The translations under genes and the position numbers were made by a program. Of a stretch of DNA of 64,000 bases, positions 1 to 46,136 are shown piece by piece (position 1 is the first letter of the stretch; every line of letters starts with the position of its first letter). The stretch comes from Anoplopoma fimbria. Its lineage: Eukaryota; Chordata; Actinopteri; Perciformes; Anoplopomatidae. The DNA is taken from assembly GCF_027596085.1 (NCBI RefSeq), contig NC_072467.1, positions 9,725,476 to 9,789,475 of the forward strand, read 5' to 3'. A model generated the notes under the pieces. That model ran no database searches, was not told where the DNA came from, and was given only the letters and a program-made list of their open reading frames with translations.

Positions 1-2790
1 ATCAACATAGACAGGCACACATACATCCATGGACCAATTTAAACATAGTCACCAACACAAGCCATGCAAAAGACATATCCATTCATGGACAAAAAAACAA
101 ATAAAGCAAGCACACCAACCAGACACACAAAGAGAATGTAAATGCCCAATGTTAACCCAGCTGCTGCTTCCACAATATGAATGCATTTTGATCCACCTTC
201 ATTAAGCTAAACAAACATGGCAAAGATACCTACCTAACTTTCTTCTCCGCCATCCTGCTTGTGTTTGAGCTCCAGGCCCAGGACCACTACTCCTCCTCGT
301 CCTCCTCCTCCACCTACCCCTCCTCTTTCTCTTCCTTTTTCCTCTTCCTCTTTCCTCCAACACTTCGGCACGCTGCCAAATGTTGTCACCACAGCTCACT
401 GCTTCTTCTAATGTGGCAGCAACGGACTGCCTGGATCGGCGGGTGTGGACGTCCTTTTTTCTGTTGTGGCCAAAACCACCAATGTTGAATCTGTGTCTTC
501 TGGCAAGCCTTTCTGCTTTGTTGTACCTCACAACAAAACCCACTCTTGAATCTCCACCTACCTGGAAACACAAAACATATGCAATTATTAAGGATTAAAT
601 CATTTGAAAGAGTACAAGTGAGACCAATGTTTCTCTTTTCTATATGACTCTTGTCTTTCTCAAAGCCCTGTGTATGAGTGTATCTTTGTGATGGCGATTG
701 ACACACCTCACATTAACTGTAAGACCCTATCAAATCCAGATTTAGTCATTCATTAATGTGAATAGCGGCATATACCAGGACTACCACACTGAGACAGAAC
801 ATCTTGAGTCTCTCTAATCTGCCAGCTAAAAGGGATAAGAGTATTTGATCTAGCGAGGTGGGCCGAACTGAAAATGAGGGGCTTAACGGTATTCATTTAC
901 CACATTTGGAATCCAGCATTTAACAAAGGACTGAAAAGGAGATTTGAAAAGAAGTTGGAAAAACTAGTTTGACATAATGCTTTCTGTGTTCATCCTGGAA
1001 GGACGATATTTGTCTGTTAGCCCCAGGGATATGATCTGGAGGCCGTTTAAACCTTATCTTGGTTTCACAGCAATTGCTTTCCTTTAATATGTTTTCTGTT
1101 TCTTCCATTCTTTTTCTGCCTTTTCTCCTCCTGACTTCCCCCTTCCCTCAGCTCCTTAATTAATCTCTCTCTTAATCTCCCCACCTCCATACCCTCTCTA
1201 TTTTTACCACTGTAAACCTCCACTCTATCCCCGTCTGTCTTCTCCTCTTGGAGTAACCGAAACTATCTTGTTTTTCTTTTGCTTTGTTCATCTTCTCGTC
1301 TTGATTTGTATAATTTTCCATCACCTCAACTTTTTCATCTCATCATTTTTGTTTCTATATGTCCCCTTCATACACTGTCTTTTCCATTGCTGGATCCTGG
1401 TCACATTCTACACATGCCTTTCACTGAGCCTCTTTCTGTGAAACTTTCTTTCAGCTCAGCTCCATTCACACACAGTAGTGACCCTGCCAAAACACAGACA
1501 AGATTGCCTCACCCCAAGCCAACCTCCAGCTCTCAGACCCCTTTTTCCATCAAAAAACTGCACTGGAACACTCGGCTCACACAGTTCACACAGCATAAGT
1601 CCCCATGTGACATCTTTCAAAAAACTAAATGTTCTACCATCACAGAGATATAGCAGTGGGGAATAGTGGGTCTTACCTCTGTCGGTGCATCCCCACAGAC
1701 AGGATCAAGCTGTCCACTTTCCTTTCATTTCAACAATGTGTGCAGCAATGGTAGTCAAGCGAGAGCGATCTGAGAGAGCCAGCCGCCACTCAGGGGCTGT
1801 TGCACAAACACCAGCATTGTCCTGCTGCCTAAGTCCCTCCCCCTTGTGGTGACTCCCTTCTGTGTGACACAGCCCCAGCAACACAGCTCGACACTAACAC
1901 AACTCGACATAAACTCTTGCTTCTGGCACAAAGCACGCAACAGACAAGGTTAGGGAAGATATAGCTCTGTCTGTATTTTTCTAAGAATATATGCTAATAT
2001 ACAGCATGAACAGCAACAAAAAAGCAGCATCAGTAATGAGCGCTCTATTCAACAATCCTGGTGTTACATAACACCTCTAGGCACATTGAATTCCACAAAT
2101 GTTAACAGACTTACAAACACTACCAAAGTTACAGTGATATAACAATATGATTATAACTGTCTGGGACATTTCATTTATTTATATTGGGAAATATGTTAAG
2201 TTAGGTAATTATTAAAGAACAAGAAAGTTATGTAAGGACATCAACAAAAAGAGCATGTGACTGCCACAGCATTTTTCATGAGCATTGATTGATGTATTGA
2301 TTCCTGTTGATGGAAAAACAATTACTATCAGTGATCATGTCACTCATCAGCTGGGAAAACTTTCATTAAAGGTGCTATTTTCTAGGTTCTTTTTCATATT
2401 TGAAGAATTTGGTAACACCATGCACTGTTATATAAAAAATTTATTTTATGATTATTTGTGGTGAAAAAAGGAAAACTGCTCGTGGCCTATGTATCAATAT
2501 GTAGCATTTACCTTGGCGAAAGAGTGCCAGCCTCTGTTTCCAAGCAAATGGGTCAGCAGTCAGTACAGGATTGTCCATGCCACTTTTGCATTAGAAGACT
2601 ATCTAGACTGAGAATAAAGAAAATAAGTCTTTATTAAAGGATAAAATGATTAATGGTTTCTAATTGACAACTGGAAAAATACAGAGGAATGAAATTGTGA
2701 AATTGTAATTAAAAAATGCATGAAACATAAGCAATAACTATTTTATACTATATATAGATAGGTGGATCAGAGATACAAGTTATCTCCTTT
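1..2790. other. 5' intergenic stretch, no convincing gene
   Basis: Ordinary AT-leaning intergenic sequence. It has a pyrimidine-rich tract near 285-360 and T/C-rich sequence near 1120-1400. The only part that resembles an exon is the minus-strand segment 234-561, listed separately. Other open frames here are short and lack splice-site support or recognisable domains. Confidence 0.5.
234..561 (-). other. Candidate orphan exon (unrecognised protein)
   Basis: Read on the minus strand, this 328-bp block is preceded by an acceptor-like TTTCCAG (AG at 563-562), stays open in one frame, and ends at a strong donor-like AG|GTAGGTAT (GT at 233-232). The translation begins VGGDSRVGFVVRYNKAERLA and becomes very rich in Arg/Lys where the DNA is a purine tract. 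I do not recognise the protein. If real, it belongs to a minus-strand gene continuing past the left edge. The purine tract may be holding the frame open by chance, so confidence is low. Confidence 0.2.
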
Positions 2791-2819
2791 CATTATACAA
2801 TACCTTAGCATATTAAAAT

Positions 2820-3446
2820 ATCCATTCCGTCCTGGATGTGGAACAGCGGACCAACTCTTTACCCTTGCAGGTCTGTTGGAGGGTGCATGGGAGTTTGCTC
2901 ATCCAGTCTACATGTGTTTTGTGGACTTGGAGAAGGCCTTCGACCGTGTCCCTCGGGGAGTCCTGTGTACTCTGGGTTGGGACCGGACCGTTTTTGGTGA
3001 AGAAGGAGCTGAGCCGCAAGGCAAAGCTCTCGATTTACCAGTCCATCTACGTTCCAACCCACACCTATGGTCATGAGCTTTGGGTAGTGACCGAAAGAAT
3101 GAGATCGCGAATACAAGCGGCCGAAATGAGCTTCCTTCGTAGGGTGGCTGGGCTCAGCCTTAGAGATAGGGTGAGGAGCTCAGACATCCGGAGGGAGCTC
3201 GGAGTAGAGCCGCTGCTCCTTCGCCAGCTGAGGTGGCTCGGGCATCTGATCAGGATGCCTCCTGGACGCCTCCCTTTAGAGGTTTTCCAGGCACCTCCAA
3301 CTGGTAAGAGGCCCCGGGGTAGACCCAGAACACGCTGGAGAGATTATATATCTCGTCTGGCCTGGGAACGTCTCGGGGTTCCCCAGGAGGAGCTGGAAAG
3401 TGTTGCTGGGGAGAAGGACGTCTGGAGGACAATTCATTTATTTTAA
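2820..3446 (+). mobile_element. Degenerate LINE reverse-transcriptase fragment
   Basis: The first part reads FRPGCGTADQLFTLAGLLEG and then CFVDLEKAFDRVPRG, which is the reverse-transcriptase palm region with the motif A aspartate. The frame then changes near 2985-2998. The next segment reads ELSRKAKLSIYQSIYVPT, TYGHE, RIQAAEMSFLRRVAGLSLRD and RPRGRPRTRWRDYI, which is typical of the C-terminal part of a widespread fish non-LTR retrotransposon ORF2. The catalytic Y-x-D-D segment that should lie between them is absent, so the copy has an internal deletion with a frame shift and cannot be active. The 5' end is truncated and coding similarity ends near 3434. The clade (RTE/Rex-like or other) is not resolved. 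Confidence 0.85.
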
Positions 3447-3639
3447 GTTTAATAGGCAAAAAGTAGCCCATAAGTTAATAGATAGTGTAAAGCTTAACAT
3501 GTAGACAGACCAACTTTCCCAGTCCCATGTGCAAACACACATACTATTCCATCCCCGATTGTATGTGTTACAAAACCAGGAGGGCACACTTTTTAAATGA
3601 AAAGCTCTATTGGGAAATAAAACCTAAACCTGATAATTG

Positions 3640-3990
3640 TGGTGTCCTGAAGTAGTTGAGGAAGTGTTCAGATGCTTTACTCAGGTTAAAGTAACAATAC
3701 CAAAGTGTAAAAATAAAAGTTCTGCATTGCAAATTTTACGTTGATTAAAATACAGAAGCATTATTAGGAAAATGTACATAAAGTATCAAAAGTCAAAGTA
3801 CTCATGATACAGAGTGGAACCTCTCTGTGTTTTATTTTTGAATATTAGGCTATTGAACTGTTAATATTCAGATGTATAAACAGCATTTAAATGTAGCTGC
3901 TTGAGGTGGAGCAAATTCTAATGACTTATTATACAATTAGATAGCGTAAAGTGCATCAAACTTAATGAAATGATCTTATATTTTATGTAT
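3640..3990. repeat. Degenerate teleost interspersed repeat
   Basis: The text runs through GTTCAGATGCTTTACTCAGG, TTAAAGTAACAATACCAAAG and AAGTATCAAAAGTCAAAGTA. It resembles from memory a common fish repeat built on phrases such as AAGTAAAAGTACT. No coding potential is seen. Boundaries are approximate and the class, probably a non-autonomous DNA element, is not established. Confidence 0.45.
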
Positions 3991-4497
3991 GAGTATAAGA
4001 TAGCATGTATAGTATGTCAAAATTGTACTATAGTCCAGCATAGAAATAAATGTATTTAGTTAGATTGCACCAAAATCCATCTTTAGAAGCACCTGTTTGG
4101 TCACCACGTCTCAACCCAGAACAACCTGCTAGACAGCGCCTTTCACCGCCAACTTTGAAAACATAAAATGAATATATTTTAGAAGAATGGAGTTCAGAGA
4201 ACTGTAAAATATATGTCAAGGTCATTTTGATTTGTCACCCATATGTATTACAAGGGTGTAGATGTGATTGTAACTGTCAAGAATCATGAAAGCTGCTGTT
4301 CATTGTTCTTTCTTATATTGACCTTTTAAAGCTTTAAACTCTACACAACTGTGTTACGATGGAAACGGCTTGGGTCCAGGTTCAGTTGTTGACAGTAAAC
4401 GCTGCTACAGAAACAAGCATTTATGATGCATTTCTATGAAACAGTGACATGCTGTGAATCCACAAGTAAAGACCAAAAGACCAAAAGTAAATGAGAG

Positions 4498-4501
<4 letters not shown>

Positions 4502-4581
<80 letters not shown>
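4502..4581. repeat. (TG)n microsatellite, about 80 bp
   Basis: Uninterrupted TG dinucleotides. The minus strand reads as poly-Thr-His, which produces a spurious ORF. Confidence 0.95.
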
Positions 4582-4583
<2 letters not shown>

Positions 4584-4584
4584 A

Positions 4585-4860
4585 GAGAAATCATAAGCTT
4601 TCCTCTAGCACCACCTTTAGGCCCAAACTTGTACACAAGATATCTCATGAATCTGATCATTTAATTTAATGCCATTAAATTTGTTGATCACATGCCTCCA
4701 AGAACATAAAACCTTGTGATCTAACAAAGCTCACGGCCCTTCCTCTAGTGCCACCCTGAGCGCCAGCATTACAATTTTTGCCTCAGTTTTGGGTTAAATA
4801 TAATGGGTGTAAATTAAGTGACATCATCTCGGGGTGGGGCCCTTGAATGGGCTTTAAGTT
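4585..4860. repeat. Possible old interspersed repeat
   Basis: Phrases such as CTTTCCTCTAGCACCACCTT, repeated in altered form as CCTTCCTCTAGTGCCACC near 4740, match wording in a teleost repeat that also appears near 11,830. Highly diverged and no boundaries visible. Confidence 0.3.
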
Positions 4861-5879
4861 TTGGACATGCAATATTTGCATGAGAATGTTACTTTTTGAT
4901 TTAATCTGGTAGATTAACTGTATAATTATGCATTAAATATACTTTCAAGTTTGCACACACTAATGACACACGCTATATGAGGAAAGAGTTGTTTTTCAAA
5001 ATGATTCAAAATGATTTAATCAGCCATTCAAGTATTGGCTTTTAACCACAGGTTAAGACTACATTGGAGTTTGCATTTTTTATTCCCATGGCAAACACCT
5101 GAGCGAGAAAACATGGGAAATGTGTGACATGCCCTTTCTTTTAATAAAAAAATATATATATGATAAAAATGGCATAGAATAAGAGATATGTGCAATGGGC
5201 ATCTAACTCTGAAAGCATCCGTGCAGGGCAGAGCGGCCACCCTGTCACTAACTGTCGCCGAGCGCCCCTGCTGCTTCATAGCATGCACCTTCCACATGTT
5301 GCGATGGAGGGAGCCCCTCTGCAGTGTAAGGGGCCAACTACCACCGCGATGTTGTTTACTAAATCTAGCCTTAATGTAGCTCTAGCAGTTTACTGTAGTT
5401 ACTCGATAAGATTCAGCCGAACGAGCCTTTCGGATTTGTGATTGTTTGAAGACTGTTGTTGATTTTGTAAGTCAAATCCAAAAGGGTGGTTGGTGAACAA
5501 AAAAAAAAACCCATTGACAATAGGAAATAAACGAAAACATAGCAAATATGCCAAGCGATTTGATCTAAAAACGTATCTCCGTGCACACGAAAACTACACG
5601 GATGTAACTTATAGAAAGTTACCTGACTCATACCTGGTTCCTTTTTTTTTATAAATATACAATCACCATTCACAGGAATTCCCTTTAAACGGCGACCGCA
5701 CTACCAAGCCTATGGGGGAGCGCTGACTGTAGACTTTAACTACTGCAACGAGTAGACACATCTAAGTGCAGATATGTTTAAACATTACACTTTATTGTTG
5801 TGAAATATCAACATGTTCAACACTATAAAGAGTAGTTGCGTCCAGATATAGCTCAACGTACAGTGCTCAGTAATGGCCC

Positions 5880-6108
5880 CCCCCTCCCCTGGCCGCGCAG
5901 TGGACTCGCCCTTCCCATCTGTTCGGCTCCGCGGAGGCTCTGATTGAAACAGATTGTAACGCTCTTCGGGTCGCAATGGCAACTGCACGACAAGGACGAC
6001 GCCAGCAAGTTTTGTCGTAGTTGTAATGTTACGGAGACTCAACAAGACGCTGAAGAAACTACCTGCTAATGTGAACAACACACGTGACGACGTATCTCAA
6101 GTCCGACA
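5880..6108 (+). promoter_or_regulatory. cecr2: Probable cecr2 promoter and 5' UTR
   Basis: The 230 bases before the cecr2 start codon are richer in G+C and CpG than the surrounding DNA. They contain an RFX-like X-box, GTCGCAATGGCAAC at 5970-5983 (two differences from the ideal palindrome by eye), and an E-box CACGTGAC at 6081-6088 overlapping TGACG half-sites. No clear TATA box is seen, which fits a broadly expressed CpG-type promoter. The transcription start cannot be placed from sequence alone. Confidence 0.5.
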
Positions 6109-41044
<34,936 letters not shown>

Positions 41045-42016
41045 CGAGTACCGTATCAGAGTGAGTAAAGATAACATTTGACACATTACACTGTATGTTA
41101 AACTCTGTCTCACAGCCTTTAGCAATTTCCTATTTTATCATCTTTCCTTAAATATTAAGTTTTTCCTAAGTGCCTAAGGTGTGTATTTCCTAAGAACATA
41201 AACACGCTGCCAAAAGGCATTCGTAAGATTCCAAAGGGACCAAAACACAGAGATACTATCATGATGCTGTCAAGCTATGTCCGTGTTCTGTATCAGCCCT
41301 AAATGTGATCAAATGTTGGATGTTTTACTGATTGTTCTTCTCCTTTCAGGCACGTTATTATCAATATGGAGGGAGTAGTGAGCCAAAAGGAAGAATATGT
41401 GGGTCTGCTGACTGAGACTGTAGATGGACACTTTGCTCCACATACACTCTCTTAATGATTTTCTTACACTGGACAAGAACCTTTTGGCTCTGTTTCACCC
41501 ACCGCTGAACTTGAAGATCCAACCAGGCAGCTGGAATAACCAAGATGATAATAATGTGAAATGGTACTGAGCCCTTTAGACGAATCCTCTTCTTGCTTGC
41601 AATCCTTCACATGGAGCTCTGTGGAACTGGGGTCCTCCAGCAGAAGGGCAGCTTTTTACCCACCAGGCCAACCTGCCCAACAGAGAGGACCCTGCCTTCA
41701 CGAACACTGGAAAACCCCTGTCCTCGTCAAGCAATGGAAATATGAGCGGATTAAAGGACACTGAACACAGCCTGCCTATCTTTTCCATTGACTGTAGTAC
41801 TTGATGGAGCTGTTGATCTACTGACAGAGCTGAGGAGGGCTCTGATGAATACCAGAGGGTCTGTTGTTTTCACTGATATTTTCTGTTCCAACCATATCTT
41901 TAAACTCAGGTGTAGAAAAGGAGGTACTATGAGACTGTCACCCTTACCCAGTCAACTCACAGGCCCCTTGCAATTGCCTTGATAACCTTTGTGAATGTAT
42001 GAGTGAATGTGTAGAC

Positions 42017-42022
42017 AATAAA
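42017..42022 (+). terminator. cecr2: Proximal AATAAA poly-A signal (cecr2)
   Basis: AATAAA within GACAATAAATTGTGTAC, about 670 bases into the terminal 3' UTR exon. It would give a short 3' UTR lacking the TG tract. Confidence 0.5.
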
Positions 42023-43681
42023 TTGTGTACAGCAGATTAGCTGCAAGTGAAAGTACACAAACACTGATCATTTGTCTTAAGCCTAAACCGTTCTAAAAAA
42101 AGGCCCAATTACTGTCTATTTCCACCCCAACTCTAACCGTGTCTCTCTAGTTCTGGAGTTAACACGCAGTATATGCATCTTTCAAAGCTGCCTTCAATGT
42201 CAACAATGTCTTTGACTAGCAGAGAGTGACTGGAAAAGATGCCGCAATTTATATCCGACTTTACACAACTCTGTTGTGCACTATGGATTTTAGTCAGGAC
42301 ATCCTGGAATTGAGTGGCCTTGGATAGCCTTATTTTTTGTCAAACCCATATATATGTACGAAAATATTTACTCTCTTGTCTCAGACAGGTGGAATTCTAA
42401 AATGACATGTTCTGCTTGCTGGTAAATGCACATACACAGAACATATGCATCAAATCCTGCTTTTTATTTTTTATTGTGACATTGGTTGCATTCCACCTAA
42501 AAGTGTGTACTTTCTTTGTTCATTCACGGCCCTGCCCTTTGCATGGTTGCTTCTTTGAGTGCTTCCTTTTCCCCATGTCAATACTAAATGTATCCTCAGG
42601 GTGTACAGTTTCTATATACGGGTATTTTTCTGCATTATTTGAAGGAGGAGCAGCATAAGGGAAATGGGACTGCAACTGTTGGCGAATCGTTCCACCTCAC
42701 CACCACCTGTCTTTTTTTAATTTTCATCAAAGTTGATTTGACATGAATTGACTCAAATTTGAGTTATTCCACATTCCTGATGATTTGATATCTTTTTAGT
42801 TTTTCATCACAATTCATTTGGGATTGCTTCTGAAGAGCCACCAGTGCTATTTCTCATAACTGATGTGGTCTTTGGAGTTTTTTTTCATGCACCCTACACC
42901 TTATATCCATGTTGCATCTATGAACCCCACTTGTGCAGTTTAGTGATGACAGTAAATTAATCTACCTCATTGGCATTCACTGAGTCCCTCCACTTCTTTC
43001 CCTGCTCTGCCAGAGTCCTGTGGGTCAAAACTTTTATGACCAGCTGGTGATTTTGAAGCACCACTATTAGTTTGTAGTCTTACAGAACTGAAATGTATGA
43101 AATGGCCTTACAATACATGACCATCTTGGAAAAGGTTGCTGTGTCAAGTTACGGTGCCGACTGACACTGACATTGACAGGCATTCTGTAAATGAAGCAAT
43201 CCTTGAATCTTTTTAATGGGACAGCACCTTCATTATCAGTTTTTAAAAGGAGTATGATGGACTATATAACATCACATGTCTGAAATAGGAGTCTGTAAAT
43301 TGGTCTCAAGTTGTACAGATTGCATGCCTTTCTGACTAAAGGTTGTTGGAACTAGAAAAAGTAGGCGGTCTTCCAGTCTAGGGTCTGTAATAGACTGCAT
43401 AGAGCTTGGCAACATTATGGGTTTACTTTTTACTTGTTCCTTAGTAGTAGGTACCTAAGGCATTGTAAGGAAATATTTGAGGGAGGATGATGGAATAGGA
43501 AAGTGCTAGAAGCTGTGAGACAATTTCCTAAATGTGTCACACAAGACTATTTAGTTTAAATGGGGAATTGTCCCAATAATAGGGCCACTTTGGAGGTCGT
43601 GTGTTCACTCGCGCTGTCTAATGTATGAAAGACAGTGTTTATTTTAAAGGTCTGAGGTTGTGATACTGTCTTATGCTGTAC

Positions 43682-43839
<158 letters not shown>

Positions 43840-44208
43840 CTGGTGTGTAGAATCGGCACCAGATGATCGGAAGTGTGCATTCGTCTCTCACTTTTACTCT
43901 GCTGTCATCTCTCTGCACTAGTGAAAACCATTTAGACGTGATTAAATGTGAATCATATTTATTTTTTCTTTTAAGCATTTTTGTACATTTTTGGACTTGT
44001 TTTAATATAAATGTGGTGTATGTTTCTATTTTTTCTTGATATTTCTTGTTTTTTTTTTTAAAGTTGTATTTTACCTCAGTAGCATGGTGGCATTGCAAAT
44101 AGAGAACTGTACGTTTAATTTTCAGTGACGTTTACAAGTTCTTATCTGATTGACATAGATTATTTTGGAAATGGAGCAGAGTATTTTCTATACTGTACAT
44201 TTCTTAGA

Positions 44209-44214
44209 AATAAA
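44209..44214 (+). terminator. cecr2: Distal AATAAA poly-A signal (cecr2)
   Basis: AATAAA within TTAGAAATAAATCAC, followed by T-rich sequence, which suits cleavage near 44,230. Confidence 0.55.
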
Positions 44215-44230
44215 TCACTTTTTCTCAAAC

Positions 44231-45359
44231 AAGAGTCAGTTTAATCTTTGTCAATTAAAAAAAAAAATCATACTAGTAAATAAATTTACTTTTCACTACT
44301 AGGCACATCACTAACAGTATATCTGGGGGTTTGGACTTACATTATCATTGCTGTGAAAATAATCCGTTAAAGAAACTGAAAGGCCAAAAGTAATGAAATG
44401 CAAACAGACAAAACAAGAGGGCCAATGCAAGACAATGCATTAATCTATTGGAGCACCTCACGCCATCGCCTTCAATTAGTGCTTATCCTCTTGACGAACA
44501 CCCTCCACAGATTGTATGCTGCTTTGTTTGACCCTTCTTATGTCTGCAGGAGATGTGCTGTGACGTCAAGAGGATGCAGCATGGCTCCTCAGGCTTCCTT
44601 CAAGGGCTATTTGTAAGCAAACAAGTACATTATTTGGTTCAAACCTAATGAGGACAAACTTAGAAGAAGTAAAAATTCAAATCAGGCATGCCATTAAGAT
44701 GCTTAGTAAGAAAGGTTGTATTATGAAAGTGGGGGAAACGAGACAATATACAGTATTACTGTATACAAACAGCTTAAGTTAATTGTAAACATTATGGAGT
44801 AAACGTTGTCCCTTTTGTCTCAAAAAATATGTTTGTATTTGATAAAGGTATTAGAATGATTTCGGTGAAACAAAATCAAACTAAAGAGAAATATTTAACC
44901 TGAATATTTTTCAGGAGCTAATATTTTCGGTACATCTTCTCCAACAACTTTGAAAATACTCATTGATGGATGTCTGCAATTGAGTCTCTGTGGAGTATTG
45001 TGTTTTGAGTCTTTTGAAATGGTCATTCCTTCCATAATATGAATCTCTTGAAAACAAACAAAAAAACAGTGACTTCAGTTATCCCATCTCCCATATTTTA
45101 TCTGTTGAGATGAAGTTTTATTCCATTCAAATCTCCATTTTAATGGCTGGTCCTTTTATGAGTGGAATACTTAGTAGTGTCCCTTCAACAAGTAACGATG
45201 GGTAACAAGTGTGTCTCATCTTTGCATTGCCAGGGCTGGATGGAGAAATTAGGCCTATTTGGTCTGTTTTACATTTTACAGATCATGCTTTATCTAATTT
45301 GTTTAGTTTATTATGTATGCACGTCACATATAGAAACATGCGCAATATGAAGCACGTTC
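44231..45359. other. cecr2-ada2 intergenic spacer
   Basis: About 1.1 kb with no gene seen. 44440-44620 is less AT-rich but has no supported ORF. Confidence 0.6.
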
Positions 45360-45960
45360 CCATACATTCAACCAATCAAATTATTATCAGGGTTGAGTTT
45401 AAGCCAATCATATCGGGGAGGAGGCGGGACTTAGATGCAATCTAAGTCATGCTTGGAGAAACCCTGCTAGTCAATCACAGAGTAGTCAGACAAAGACCCT
45501 AACGTAGCTTTACCTCTGCTTATCTACGAGGTTGTTTCTTTTGTGACACTCAAACAGTAAAGTAAGATATTTGACCAAAGCATTCACGTATATCTGGCTG
45601 ACACCGTCGGACACGTTTAGTCGTGGTTCTCTGTTTTAACGTGACTTAAACCGTCGCCAGCTCTCGAGGCACCAGCTAAGCTGCTAAAGCACGAGCCCTC
45701 CGTTAAGCCGTAATGTCTTACGCTGTGCAGGCTGTGTGGTGCGGCGGTGTAACAGTCACCCCGGTTGCCTTGTGTCTTGTGTCTGTTCAACATATTAAAA
45801 ACAAAACAAGTCAAAATAGCTTTTTCCCAAATGTACACGGTGACCTTCATAAGTTAACCGAGTTTACTGTTGTTGGTTATTTATCCTCTCATTGTGTACA
45901 CGAGTATCACACTGCTTCACCTTTCACTCGGTAACCCTAGTATTGGCATGTAAACATGGC
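45360..45960 (+). promoter_or_regulatory. ada2: Probable ada2 promoter / 5' UTR region
   Basis: Two CCAAT boxes (45372-45376 and 45404-45408) are followed by a GC box (GAGGCGGGAC at 45421-45430) and a CpG-richer stretch around 45600-45770. An acceptor-like CTAACCCAG| at 46094 lies 42 bases before the ada2 ATG, so a non-coding first exon in this region spliced to 46095 is likely. Its donor was not located with confidence. Confidence 0.45.
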
Positions 45961-46136
45961 GGTAAAGAGGGACAAACACCTCGTCATTTTTCCTCTTTTT
46001 CGGCTGATGTTGGAGTTTAAAATGTTTATTTTTATTTTAGATACTTTAGAACAACTGTTTTGGTTTTCAAAACTAGCTTTCCTGTCTAACCCAGGTTGTG
46101 TTTATTCTCTCAAAGCTCTGCACACTCTCCGGAGCC

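Noticed and set aside
46098..46136. Upstream in-frame extension of ada2 exon 1
   Set aside because: The apparent upstream starts are TTG or GTG codons, not ATG. The ATG at 46137 has a strong context and is followed at once by a good signal peptide.
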